Shown here: piece by piece, positions 42,600 to 54,031 of the stretch
Numbering within the stretch: the stretch's first letter is position 1
Layout: each line of letters starts with the position of its first letter
Origin: Drosophila miranda
Lineage: Eukaryota > Arthropoda > Insecta > Diptera > Drosophilidae
NCBI RefSeq assembly: GCF_003369915.1
Contig: NW_022881603.1
Span: 24,102,264 to 24,166,263 of the forward strand
Reading direction: 5' to 3'
Length of the DNA: 64,000 nt
Program-made: the position numbers and the translations under genes
Notes under the pieces: model-generated
What the model was told of the DNA's origin: nothing
The model's input: only the letters and a program-made list of their open reading frames with translations
The model's database searches: none

Positions 42600-42956
42600 G
42601 GCGCCCGAGCAGGGACCTGACTAGTGAACAACACAGCAAAAAGTTTAGTACGTTCGCGAAAACTGCAAAAACTTGCAGCCGTCGGTCTCAATAATAATTA
42701 CCGGTGTGACTCACAATATTTCGTAATATAATTCGTCCGGTATAACCCATCGGTGACTCCAATTCCTGAAAGTTCCGTACTCAGGAAAACCAACCAAAAA
42801 GGAGCGAAGTCCAGGAACCTCAGTAAGGTGATACCATCATAAAAGGGACCAATTCCGGATCGCCCGTTGGAGGAGCCACATCCAACATGTTAAGGTAAGT
42901 AAAACAAAAACAAAACGACGAAAACCAAAAAACATTTTTTTCAAGTGAAAATAAAA

Positions 42957-44090
42957 CGAGGTGGAACGTTGTGAGTTGCTGCGGACACCGCAACTCTACA
43001 GTTATACCCGATACTAAGTCAGTATGGCTCTCCTGCGGCAGACGCCGCTAATATTGAACCACACGACAAAGAGTGCGTGCGAGAGAGACAGAAAATCAGT
43101 CTGAGCGTGACGTCGGGCGCTGCGTAGCCACTGAAAATTGATTTCTTGCTTTTGGCTACAAAAATTATCCGATCTGATCCAGATTCAGCAATCTGATAGA
43201 TATGGTCATTATCTATGATTCTGCGTTTTTAGTTTTCTCGAATGTGCAATATTGTGGATGCAACAGATTTTCGTCTTTTGTGGGGGCGGAAGGGGGTGGG
43301 GCGAAATTCTAAGATATACGTTTTATAGTGAGATCTAACAGAAGTGCGGATACCAAATTTGGTTACTCTAGCCTTAATAGTCTCTGAGATTTGTGGATGC
43401 CCCAGATTTTCGTCCTTTGCGGGGGCGAAAGGGGGTGTGGCGAAATTTGGACACGAAACGGTCAAGGTCCGATATCACAGGAGTGTGGATATCAAATTTG
43501 GTTGCTCTGGCTTTTATAGGTTCTGAGATCCTTGAACTCATATTTTGCAATTGACAAAACCGACCATGAAACCTGTGTGTTAGAGAGAGATAGAGCGAGA
43601 AAGAATGAAATTGTTTTCCTGATTCTGGCTATAATCATTATACGATCTGGTTCAGATTTTGCACTGTAGAAGATATGGTCATCCTCACCGATTCTGCGTT
43701 TTTGGTTTTATCGTATCTTTAAAAATGTGGATGCCACAGATTTTCGTCCTTTGTGGGGGCGGAAGAGGGCGGGGCGAAGTTTTGAAATATTTTTGTAGCA
43801 GTGACATATCACAGAAGTCTGGATCCAAAACATCGTTGCTCTAGCTCTTATAGTCTTTGAGCACTAGGCGCTGAAGGGGACGGACGGACGGACGGACGGA
43901 CGGACGGACGGACGAACGGACGGACGGACAGACGGACAGACAGACAGGGCTCAATCGACTCGGCTATTGATGCTGATCAAGAATATATATACTTTATGGG
44001 GTCGGAAACGATTCCTTCTGGACGTTACACACATCCACTTTTACCACAAATCTAATATACCCCAATACTCATTTTGAGTATCGGGTATAA
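42957..44090 (-). mobile_element. DINE-1-like element in the gypsy-type leader
   Basis: From CGAGGTGG to CGGGTATAA on the plus strand, flanked by AAATAAAA and TAAAATGAAG, the retroelement leader. Carries an expanded GGAC tetranucleotide run (43878-43935). Confidence 0.93.
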
Positions 44091-44132
44091 TAAAATGAAG
44101 GAACAAATTCACAAAAGTGAAACAATTAAAAA

Positions 44133-45223
44133 CGAGGGGGAACGTTGTGAGTTGCTGCGGACACCGCAACTCTACGGTTATACCCGATACTAAGTCAGTA
44201 TGGCTCTCCTCCGGCAGACGCCGCTAATATTAAACGACACGACAAAGAGTGCGTGCGAGAGAGACAGAAAATCAGTCTGAGCGTGACGTCGGGCGCTGCG
44301 TAGCCACTACAAATTGATTTGTTCCTATTGGCTATAAAAATGATCTGATCTGATCCAGATTCAGCAATCTGATAGATATGGTCATTATCTATGATTCTCG
44401 AATGTGCAATATTGTGGATGCAACAGATTTATGTCCTTTGTGTGGGCGGAAGGGGGTGGGGCGAAACTTTTAGATACACGTTTTATAGTAAGATCTAACA
44501 GAAGTGCGGATACCAAATTTGGTTACTCTAGCCTTAATAGTCTCTGAGATTTTTGAATATCCCCAGATTTTCGTCCTTTGCGGGGGCGGAAGGGGGTGTG
44601 GCGAAATTTTGAAACAAACTCGTCTCGGTCCGATATATTAGGAGTGTGGATACCAAATTTGGTTGCTCTAGCTTTTGTAGTCTCTCAGATCTGGCGCTAA
44701 TGTTTTACTCTAAGCAAAGCCGCCTATGCTACGTGTGTGTTAGAGAGAGACAGGGCGAGAAAAAAATGAAATTGTTTTCTTGATGCTGGCTATAATAATA
44801 ATACGATCCAATTCAGATTCCGCAGTCTTAAAGATATGGTCATTCTCTACAATTCTCCGTTTTTGGTTTTCTCATATCTTTAAAATTGTGGATGCCACAG
44901 ATTTTCGTCCTTTGTGGGGGCGGAAGTGGGCGGGGCGAAGTTTTGAAATATTTTTGTAGCAGTGACATATCACAGAAGTCTGGATCCAAAACATCGTTGC
45001 TCTAGCTCTTATAGTCTTTGAGCACTAGGCGCTGAAGGGGACGGACAGACGGACAGACGGACGGACGGACAGACAAACAGGGCTCAATCGACTCGGCTAT
45101 TGATGCTGATCAAGAATATATATACTTTATGGGGTCGGAAACGATTCCTTCTGGACGTTACACACATCCACTTTTACCACAAATCTAATATACCCCAATA
45201 CTCATTTTGAGTATCGGGTATAA
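44133..45223 (-). mobile_element. Second DINE-1-like element in the gypsy-type leader
   Basis: From CGAGGGGG to CGGGTATAA, flanked by CAATTAAAAA and AAATAAATTT. Only 42 bases of retroelement leader separate it from the previous DINE, and both point the same way. Confidence 0.93.
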
Positions 45224-45391
45224 AAATAAATTTTCCGCGCGATACAAAAAATTATAAAACGGGAAACAAAAACCCCAAAAGGAAAAAGAAAATAAAAACC
45301 CAAACCTACGAAAGCTAAAACAAACAAAATACCTATTCACATATTTCAAAAACCATATTCATATCTTACAAATACTTAATACTTGCACATA

Positions 45392-47830
45392 ATGGCAAAT
45401 CCTAATAACCTAATCAGACCTGCCGTTCTGGTTCAAGACCCCAATGCTGGTAACCAATTTAGTGAACACTTTATTCGAACGAGCCTCACCTAACCCTAAC
45501 ACCGACTTCCTCAACGCAGTTGATCAAGAAGTAAACCCTGCACTTCCTCACCATGCGAGTGACTACGACAAAATCCCAGACTTAGTGAAAAGTATTCGGG
45601 AATTTTCGGGAAGCTTAAACGAATTTAGTTCCTGGAAGAAGGGAGTAGATAGGATTCTAGGGGACTTTGCAGACATAGTAGGAACCCGAAAGTACGTTGG
45701 GATCCTTCAAGTCATTCGAAACAAGATTGTCGGAAATGCCGATACGGCACTAGAATCATACAACATTCCTCTTAATTGGAATGCTATTTCCAAATGTTTA
45801 ACCCTACACTACGGGGACAAGAGAGACCTGAGTACATTAGAGTACCAGATGACCATGCTAGTGCAGGGAAATCAACAGTCAGTGGAAGATTATCATCAAG
45901 TCGTTTATCACCAAATGTCACTGATTCTAAATAAAATAGGTTGCATGGAATTAGGAAGGGAAGCGGAACAATTAATGACCAAACCATACCGCGATAAAGC
46001 TTTAGATACTTTTGGCAGAGGACTACGAGGAGATCTTCCTCGACTCCTGGGTATGAAAGAACCAGCAGACCTCCCATCAGCTCTACACCTTTGTTTAAAA
46101 TTAGAAAACGAGAACTATCGCTCCAATTATGCTAACGCCAAAGCACCCACTATTGGATTTAGGGGATCAAACCAAAAACCAATTCCAGCACCCCGATCAA
46201 ATATCAACTATAATAACTTTAGGCAACCTCTTCAGTACCACCAGTATAATCAATATAAACCTTCAGTTCCTCCCAGACAAAACTATAATTACCAAACACC
46301 TCAAGTTACACAGAGTTATCCCCGTCAACAATTCCCTCAGAATAACATTCCGAATCGTCCGATCGCACCAAAGCCAATGCCAAAACCAGAACCAATGGAG
46401 ATAGATCCAAGTCTCCATACTAGAAATGTCAACTATATGAATCGTCCGCATTTTCAAGCAGGAAAACGACCCCAACAACTCAAAACGTAATAGAAACGAG
46501 GGGGAACGTTGTGAGTTGCTGCGGAGACCACAACTCTACAGTTATACCCGATACTAAGTCAGTATGGCTCTCCTCCGGCAGACGCCGCTAATATTAAACG
46601 ACACGACAAGGAGTGCGTGCGAGAGAGACAAAAAATCAGTCTGAGCGTGACGTCGGGTGCTGCGTAGCCAGTGCAAATTGATTTGTTCCTTTTGGCTATA
46701 AAAATGATCTGATCTGATCCTGATGCAGCAATCTGATATATATCATTATCTATGATTCTGCGCTTTTAGTTTTCTCGTATCCTCAATATTGTGGATGCAA
46801 CAGATTTTCGTTCTTTGTGGGGGCGGAAGGCGGTGGGGCGAAATTTTTAGATATACGTTTTATAGTGAGATCTAACAGGAGTGCGGATACCAAATTTGGT
46901 TACTCTAGCCTTAATATTCTCTGAAATTTGTGAATATCCCCAGATTTTCGTCCTTTGCGGGGGCGGAAGGGGGTGTGGCGAAATTTTGAAACAAACTCGT
47001 CTCGGTCCGATATATTAGGAGTGTGGATACCAAATTTGGTTGCTCTAGCTTTTGTAGTCTCTGAGATCTAGGCGCTAATGTTTTACTCTAAGCAAAGCCG
47101 CCTATGCTACGTGTGTGTTAGAGAGAGACAGGGCGAGAAAAAATGAAATTGTTTTCTTGATGCTGGCTATAATAATAATACGATCCAATTCAGATTCCGC
47201 AGTCTTAAAGATATGGTCATTCTCTACAACTCTACGTTTTTGGTTTTCTCATATGTTTAAAATTGTGGATGCCACAGATTTTCGTCCTTTGTGGGGACGG
47301 AAGTGGGCGGGGCGAAGTTTTGAAATATTTTTGTAGCAGTCACATATCACAGAAGTCTGGATCCAAAACATCGTTGCTCTAGCTCTTATAGTCTTGGAGC
47401 ACTAGGCGCTGAAGTGGACGGACAGACGGACAGACGGACGGACGGACAGACAGACAGGGCTCAATCGACTCGGCTATTGATGCTGATCAAGAATATATAT
47501 ACTTTATGGGGTCGGAAACGATTCCTTCTGGACGTTATACACATCCACTTTTACCACAAATCTAATATACCCCAATACTCATTTTTAGTATCGTGTATAA
47601 AAAGACAAAGACAATTCAATATCCAAACTGACGAAACCGACGAAACTCAAACGAACTCTTCGCCTGATGCAATAAATTACGCAACTTTGGTGGAATACGA
47701 ACAACTGAAAGATGAGTATGAAAACGAAAATGACTTTGAGCAAACCCTTGAGGAGTATGCTCAAGAACCAGATACAGACAATAACGACTCGAATCTCGAA
47801 CAACTAAGTGACTTACATTTTTTAGAATAA
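45392..47830 (+). pseudogene. gag of the gypsy-type element, interrupted
   Basis: An ATG at about 45392 ([19 protein letters not shown]) opens a frame that shifts near 45445. The main frame then runs to 46490, with a capsid-like region ([28 protein letters not shown]) and a Pro/Asn/Gln-rich C-terminus. A DINE follows at 46497-47600, after which the gag tail resumes (NIQTDETDETQTNSSPDAIN) to TAA at 47830. The protein would have packaged element RNA. It cannot be made in full from this copy. Confidence 0.75.
46497..47600 (-). mobile_element. DINE-1-like element splitting gag
   Basis: From CGAGGGGG to GTGTATAA. The flanks TAATAGAAA and AAAGACAAAG join to a plausible uninterrupted gag sequence. 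Same orientation as the two DINEs upstream. Confidence 0.93.
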
Positions 47831-47839
47831 AAAACTCCT

Positions 47840-48830
47840 CACTACCCTATATAGAGTGTAGATTGAGGAGTAGACAGACCTTAAAAATCTTAGTATATAC
47901 CGGCTCTAATAAAAGCTATATTCAACCCCAACATGTTAATAACCCAATTTTAAACCAAAAACCTTTTAACGCTATCACCGTTAGTTGTAGCATAAAAATA
48001 ACACACCATAAAATTGCAAACCTTTTCAATATCCCTAATATTAATGTAAAATTCTTTCTGTTACCCACCTTAAAATCATTTGACGCCATACTAGGAAATG
48101 ACTACCTCAAAGAATTAGGAGCAGTCATTGACATAAAAAAACGAACACTAACAATAAACAATGGTCATGTTATTCCGATAAAAGAAAAATTTTTGGAAGC
48201 AGTGAATGTCATATTCAATAGGACATAACATCTAACAGAAACACAAAAACTAACCCTTGAAAACCTCTTTAAAACACACTCTAATTTGTTCGCAGATCCA
48301 GAAACAGAAAAACAGAAAACTTACTTACACCACAAACATTAAAGCAGATATCCGCACCACCTCTGATACTCCAGTTTATTCACGATGTTACCCCCTACCA
48401 GTGTGATCCAAAACAGAAGTAGAGAAACAAATAAAAGAACTACTAGATGACGGGATTATTAGACCATCTAGGTCCCCGTACAATTCCCCCGTATGGCTGG
48501 TTCCGAAAAAAATGGATGCCTCTCAAAAGAAAAAATTCAGAGTAGTCATCGACTACAGGAAACTAAATTTAGTTACTGTTGCCGATAAATATCCCATTCC
48601 AAATATAAATGAAGTTTTAGCACAACTAGGAAACAACAAGTTCTTTTCAGTACTAGATCTTAAAAGTGGTTTCCTTCAAATTCTATTAAAAAAATCAGAT
48701 ATCGAAAAAACTGCATTCTCCATCAACAACGGTAAATACGAATTCACACGTCTCCCCTTTTGACTAAAAAATGCACCGGCAATATTCCAACGCACCCTAC
48801 TTAAACTTCCTTCAAACTCACTCCTCAATA
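47840..48830 (+). pseudogene. pol (protease and N-terminal RT) of the gypsy-type element, decayed
   Basis: Protease: the active-site motif reads LVYTGS instead of the usual D-T/S-G, so the catalytic Asp is lost. FDAILGNDYLKELGA follows. The link to RT is broken by stops and frame changes at 48226-48400. The RT N-terminal half is readable (VWLVPKK, FRVVIDYRKLN, FSVLDLKSGF, YEFTRLPF), but the Gly of the FGL motif is a TGA near 48762. The sequence leaves RT before the YxDD box. RNase H and integrase are absent. Confidence 0.8.
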
Positions 48831-48837
48831 AATAGTA

Positions 48838-49022
48838 TGACTCTTATTACGCTATTTACAATTGCAATAATACTGATCATAATATCACATGTGTGTCGAA
48901 AACCACAAAAAGTGATACTCAACATTCCTCCAGAAATACCAGACATCAAAATCAAAACCGATACAAAGATACCAACAAACACAAAACAAAATCTTGAATT
49001 TAATAACATACCATATTTCTAA
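48838..49022 (+). pseudogene. C-terminal tail of an envelope-like protein
   Basis: The open frame ends at TAA 49020-49022. It has one strong membrane helix (LITLFTIAIILIIISHVC) and a short hydrophilic tail, the layout of an errantivirus envelope end. It is fused to the interior of RT at about 48830 by a deletion that removed the rest of pol and most of env. Confidence 0.6.
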
Positions 49023-49058
49023 AAATTCATTTGAGGACAAATGAAATAAGAGGGGAAG

Positions 49059-49638
49059 AGTTAACACCCTAAGAGTTCAATACTCTTATTTCCAATTAAA
49101 ACAGAAAAAAGTATAAAAATTCTTGCCCAATAGTTTATTACCCAATTGTAATAACAATGCGCAAGAATTCTGTCACAATTTACACAAAAAGTAAAAACCA
49201 TTTCCTGCCTAAAACAAGAACCGAAACATTGTATTTCTGGAAGTGCTTATGCGCTCCACTTCAAGTCAGCACTTCACGAGAAACCATCGCCCCCACCCCG
49301 TCTTCGACGTCGCGACTGCGATAATGTCGACAATGCATTTTTGATGACTCCGCTGTTCTTCACCCCCAACATCGACCAGCAACATTGACTTCCTATTGCC
49401 GATCAATAACTGCAACTCCGCTGTCGTCACCGATGCCGCCGCCTACAATAATTCTGAAGACCCCAACAATTCGGCCTCTGCCGAAGTTCCTCTGCCGCGT
49501 TCATCGATAGGTTTCTTTAGGAATTATAATTCTAGATTTAAGCAGTCACGTTCTGATATTCAATAAAAGCACTTCGCTAAAGTGAACAGAATCAAAATAA
49601 TCTTTTATTTTGTCCTTCGAATAAGGATAAAATTAACT
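49059..49638 (+). repeat. 3' LTR of the gypsy-type element
   Basis: 580 bases, collinear with the 5' LTR without indels. Followed by the duplicated TGTA and the rest of the R arm. Confidence 0.92.
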
Positions 49639-50186
49639 TGTACCATACCTCCACTCCCTGCCCATTCCTCATTTATTTTGTGGCGGTAGGTCAGTCCATC
49701 AAAAGACCCAAAACAAGAACCAAACTCAAATTTCAGTTCTAGCGGCCAGCAATACTAAATACACACACGCAAAGTACGTGAGAATGCATGTGCACCCATA
49801 CACTAAAACATGCTGGTGGCAAAACAGAACCAGACAGCATACAATCACATATTTTTGTCAAAACATATTGCGTGTGCACTAACACATGCAAAGATGTTCT
49901 CTCTGCGCTCTCTCTCTCATGATGACGTCACTACTGAACGCGCTAGCCAGTGTGTGACGCTTTCGTTGTATGAACTGGCACATCTATATACTGTATGGTT
50001 AGTGGTCTTACTTTAAAAATATACCGTAAATATACTGACGAGCTCAAGTTCTATTATACATATTCCTCAATTTTGATATTCTGTCGAATATTTTCCAGCT
50101 ATATAGAATATTTAGCCATGCCCACATAGTTTTATAATATTGATGAATCAATTTTCTACTTGACTGGCCTATTCTTAGTACTTGCT

Positions 50187-50389
50187 TTTATTGGATTTCT
50201 ATATACCGTTGAAAATTAAATTTAATAGTTTGATGAACTTGACACAAGTACTTTTAAGACCTATTTCAGCGTCTTATCGATAGTTTCGTGAGCTGTGAAC
50301 TGGTCACAATATGCGGAAATTCAAATTCCAGAATCTTGGCATTTAATTTATCTTTATTTGTACATATATAAGCTACGGAAAAATTACGT
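50187..50389. other. Host sequence downstream of Sgf29
   Basis: AT-rich spacer between the palindrome arm and the Sgf29 stop codon. Contains TATCGATAG at 50276-50284, a DRE-like motif. No gene seen. Confidence 0.4.
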
Positions 50390-51305
50390 TTATGCCGATG
50401 AGAGATTACCGCTGCCGCTGCCAGCGCCTTTCTTTGTAGGACGCTACGCGATGACATATCGCTAGGCAGAGGCTCCGCATAGCCGTTCATATAGGACGAG
50501 TCCTCGAAGAGAACATCATACTCTTCGGTGGCAGTCGCAGGCAGGCGGTGGACAATGGCTTTGTAGAAACAGGTTGTTTGTGGATACAACGCCATCACTA
50601 CAGTGTCCTTGGGAAACAGAGCGTGACCATCAGTCTCAGGATTGGCACGCATCAGGGGCAGCGGAATAACTTTCCTTTTGCTGAGAACATGGCGATCTTT
50701 TTGCTCTTCATCAATTGTCAATCACGTCGTTATTTTGGCGATGCAAAAACTGAACCACCTCTGCCAGTATCCAGTTCTCCTCTTCATCGATGCCCTTTGC
50801 CAAAGCGGCTACGTTGTCGCCCACCTTTCGGAAAAAATAAGACAATATGACTATAATTCCATTCCCTTCTCAATAAAGGACTGACTCACTTTGGCCACGT
50901 AGTTTCCCTCGGCTGGAATTGCTCTACACAAGGCTTGAGCCCGTTCGCCTGGTTTGCTCACAAACAAAGGCAAAGTTTGGGCAGAGAGCTGCACCATTTT
51001 CATGAATGTTCCGCGACGAATGGCTTCTTTGTTGCCAGCATTCCGAGCTGTGTGAACGCATGATTTAGAACCAGAAACATGGTATCATATCCGCTTGAAC
51101 TCACCCTGAATGCGACGTTCATTGCGAATGCTCCGAATTTCGTGGATTTTTGCTAGAGCGGCTCTAATGGTGGCCTCCTCCTGCGAGGTCTCCAACATGC
51201 TGGCCTTTAGCAGGGGTTTCACCTTTGCATTGTTTGTCTGAAGGGAACGTACAAGAGTTGAGATGGAGTTCTCTGCCCGGCGGCGCTCCTCACCAACAAT
51301 GTGAA
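50390..51305 (-). pseudogene. Sgf29: Sgf29 C-terminal part (SAGA tandem-Tudor subunit), broken
   Basis: SGF29 is a SAGA/ATAC subunit that binds methylated H3K4 through a C-terminal double Tudor domain. Minus-strand exons: 51305-51105 (EERRRAENSIS, SMLETSQEEATIRAALAK), 51047-50890 (NAGNKEAIRRGTFMKMVQL) and 50824-50390 (DEEENWILAEVVQFLH; VVMALYPQTTCFYKAIV; YDVLFEDSSYMNG). An extra A near 50716 shifts the frame before DEEQKDRHVLS, and a small deletion after EPLP near 50465 shifts it again before the expected stop TTA at 50390-50392. The first exon and a half lie inverted at 61679-61800. The LTR element inserted in exon 2 separates them. Confidence 0.88.
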
Positions 51306-51309
51306 TCTG

Positions 51310-52913
51310 TGTTCCAGTCCCACCTGAACGATAGGTGGCCAGGGCTGAGGGCGACGCGCCATCTAGCGGAAGTCCAGGGAGGCTCGATGGTGTATGTGGA
51401 CATCGGGGGGAGCTGGAGCCGTACTGGGGATATAAGTAATAGAATAGGATTAGTTATATGTATTAGTAAGGGAAAAAGGGATAAATAGGTGTGAAAATAT
51501 TAGAAAACGTGGATTGGATTATGGAAATCGTGGAGCGTGGACGGAAGAGTAACGTCGAAATTTGAAATTTTGTGCTTAAAACAGAAAGTTTGAAGTGAGT
51601 ACAGAAAAAGGGCGAGAAAATAGGTTGTAATGCAGAAAATTTTACTCACAGCCCGCAAGGAATATAGCCACCAGAACCGGGCCAGAAGGTTTCCTGGAGA
51701 GGAACACTGGAGTTCGAGAAAGTCGACTGCAGAGACAGAGTCCAACGGAACCTGAGTGAGTTCGTTCCAGTTGCGCGTGTGTGAGCCAAGTAGCGCGGGA
51801 CGTGTGAAGGGGGAGGGTGAAAGAGGACGATTTAGCTGCCAGGGCGATTCTAGCCACACCGCACGATCGTTGCATCGCCTTCCAGTGCGTGCCACACGGT
51901 TGGTCTCATTCACCAAGTAAAAACCCCGAAACCCTATTCACACACACACACACGCGCACACGTATACACGGACCTATATAAATTTAGGGTTGACCGGCTA
52001 CGGCCAGCGATCGCCCGCGTCGTTTGCACTTAAAGGAAAAAAAAACATAATCCGCACTCCAAACACCGTTCCACAGTAAAAGTTATTTTGTTCTGTGTGT
52101 TGTCCTTTATTTAGTATTAGCTTAAACCGTTTAACGTAAAATCTTGGCTATTGAAAAAAATATGTAAAAACACCAACACCTTTCACGAACCTAAATCTGC
52201 GATCAGCTGCTCAGTTCCAGAACATTAGCCCTTAGTGGGTGACGCGGGGGTCCCATCAGTCCACCGTATTTGGTCGAGCGATTTGTGGAAAAATATTGTT
52301 TATTGTTTATGTCCCGGGGACCCTTAACAGGAGCTCTTGGTAGGTTAAGTCTCCGTAGGGGCCCGAGTTAAATTAACTCCCGTAAAACTGGATCCACTCA
52401 TCTACACATATTCCATTACGTATGGGTGAGGGTATCCCTGTTGGTTGAACGAAATTTCAGCAGTTATTTCCGTGTTTGCCATTGTGTCGAACGTTTTGGT
52501 GCTTCTTTTTGGTTAGTGATAATTTGGAGTATTTATTTATGAGAAAGATGAAATTGTCAATTTATAATTATTAAAGCTTGTATTTATACTGAAGCATGAT
52601 GCCGTAAATTTAAAATAGAGGGAGGACGCGTGGCGTAAGCCATGGATTAGGCCAGCCGTTACCGTTCCAGCAGAGGGTGGCCAAAATGAACGTTGTGTTT
52701 GGTCACAGGTAGGGCGGGCGCGCGAAGTGATAACACCCAGGCTTCACCCACTTTATGATTTTCTTTGTTGTTGTTAGGTTGTTGTTAGTTTTGATGTCCC
52801 GAGAAGTAGTATGTCTCCTTTTTTGTCTACATTTGGCGGGCAAGGGGAACTACCCAGCCCTGGGGTCGACAGCTAGCCGGCATTGCCCTCTGGGAAACAA
52901 GCCAAGTGTAACA
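51310..52913 (+). repeat. 5' LTR (1604 bp)
   Basis: Begins TGTTCCAGTCCC in direct contact with Sgf29 exon 2. Bases of about 51327-51440 are missing from the 3' LTR, which has a short TATA repeat instead. Ends GTGTAACA. Confidence 0.88.
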
Positions 52914-54031
52914 AATGGCGCCCAATTTATTTTCGAATTCGCATGAAAAAAAATAATAAATTTTGTGGAGAAGACGACAGCTCGCGAAGTGCAGTTTAGC
53001 TGTACCGGCAGAAGTCGCTGCTGCAGGCTTAAGGTGAGCGTAAAGCTGGTCCTTAATGGCGCGGGGTGATTGATGCTAGGGATGGATATACGGAGGCAGT
53101 TAACGGAAATATAAAATATGTGATAGGGACTTACGAATTACAGTTGAACATTTTGTCGCTATTCGATGTCGCAAGTGAACGTAAGTCACTGCCGTTCAAC
53201 AAAAAAATGGACAGGGAGTTTGCGACGGACAATTGCCTGGTGGACTGTGATATCGAATAAATCTGTGATGGAATGTGATATTGGAATAAGTTAGAGTAAG
53301 TCATGTAGGTAAATGTTCATTGTAGTTTCGCAACTGCTTGTTTACAACAAAGCCGCTTTCGTGTTTTTGAACCTGTTGTCTGTCTGCCGAGAGGTGGTGA
53401 GGAGTAGGTGGCCCGGGAGTTGTAAAGACAAACCGCGATGCATCTGTTGACATGGCAGATCGGTATGATGGATGACAGGAACAAATCACAAGCAAAGTGA
53501 GCTCATGCACCGTGAGGCTTCTCGTTTATCGGCCATCGCTTAGAGCGATGACTAGAGTAAATGACAGGCCACACAAAGGTGGTGTTCGTAATTATAGGAT
53601 ATCCGTAGGACGACTGTCGAGTGAAGCGCAGAAACTGGAGCGGTTACTGGTCCCGGCTAGTCACGTGTCCCCCTCTTAATGAATCTTGTAAGAAGAATAA
53701 GAACTGTTAGGAATTTTTGTTGTTAGGTTTTGTGTTGTGTTGAATGTGTTTGAAGTTTGAGTGTCTTAGGTGTCGATCGAATATACATGTATGTTATTAT
53801 TTATTTATTTATTCAAATATTTAATTGCATATATCTCGTTAACGGCGCTAGTTGGCGCAATATTTATATCGGTATTTATTTATTTATTTATCGGAGTATT
53901 TATTGGTCCGAAGCGTGGTGTTATTTATTCTTACTAGTTATTTCTTTGGGTATTTATTTCTTTATTTATATATATTATCTTAGTTTAGGAGTTTCCCTTT
54001 TTTCTTGTAATATTGGTGTTGCTCGGTGCAG
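52914..54031 (+). other. Leader of the Osvaldo-like element
   Basis: Primer site at 52916, then about 1.1 kb without a convincing ORF. It includes a TTATTTATTTATT-rich stretch at 53790-53980. Likely packaging and translation-control region, by position only. Confidence 0.6.

Larger units (their letters stand above)
42020..49638 (+). mobile_element. Gypsy-type (errantivirus-like) LTR retroelement, defective
   Basis: Two 580-bp LTRs (42020-42599, 49059-49638) start AGTTAAC and end AATTAACT. TGTA is duplicated at 42016-42019 and 49639-49642, and R arms elsewhere show the empty site. A tRNA-Lys-type primer site TGGCGCCCGAGCAGGGAC overlaps the LTR end (42599-42616). A purine tract AAGAGGGGAAG precedes the 3' LTR. 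Inside are gag, protease and part of RT, joined directly to the end of an envelope-like gene. Three DINEs add about 3.3 kb, so the retroelement itself is only about 4.3 kb. Confidence 0.92.
37036..50004. mobile_element. Foldback/Galileo-like element R, copy 3 (heavily nested)
   Basis: Left tip CACTAACC at 37036, right tip GGTTAGTG at 50004. Left arm and centre: 37036-38530. Right arm: about 40795-41098, 41796-42019 and 49639-50004, broken by two insertions. Two DINEs lie in the centre. The right flank GTCTTAC (50005-50011) equals the left flank of R copy 2 (16853-16859), which gives a 7-bp target duplication for one original insertion. Arms are at least 650 bp. Confidence 0.7.
36854..50186. 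repeat. Large interrupted palindrome around R copy 3
   Basis: Host-like flanks 36854-37035 and 50005-50186 (182 bases each) are reverse complements, with a few differences. Inside them the arms of R copy 3 continue the inversion. The symmetry therefore extends beyond the transposon tips, so flank and element were inverted-duplicated together. Confidence 0.75.

Noticed and set aside
51310-51453. Separate internal retroelement fragment before the 5' LTR
   Set aside because: The same TGTTCCAGTCCC start is found at the 3' LTR (60023), so this is LTR sequence that the 3' LTR lost by deletion.
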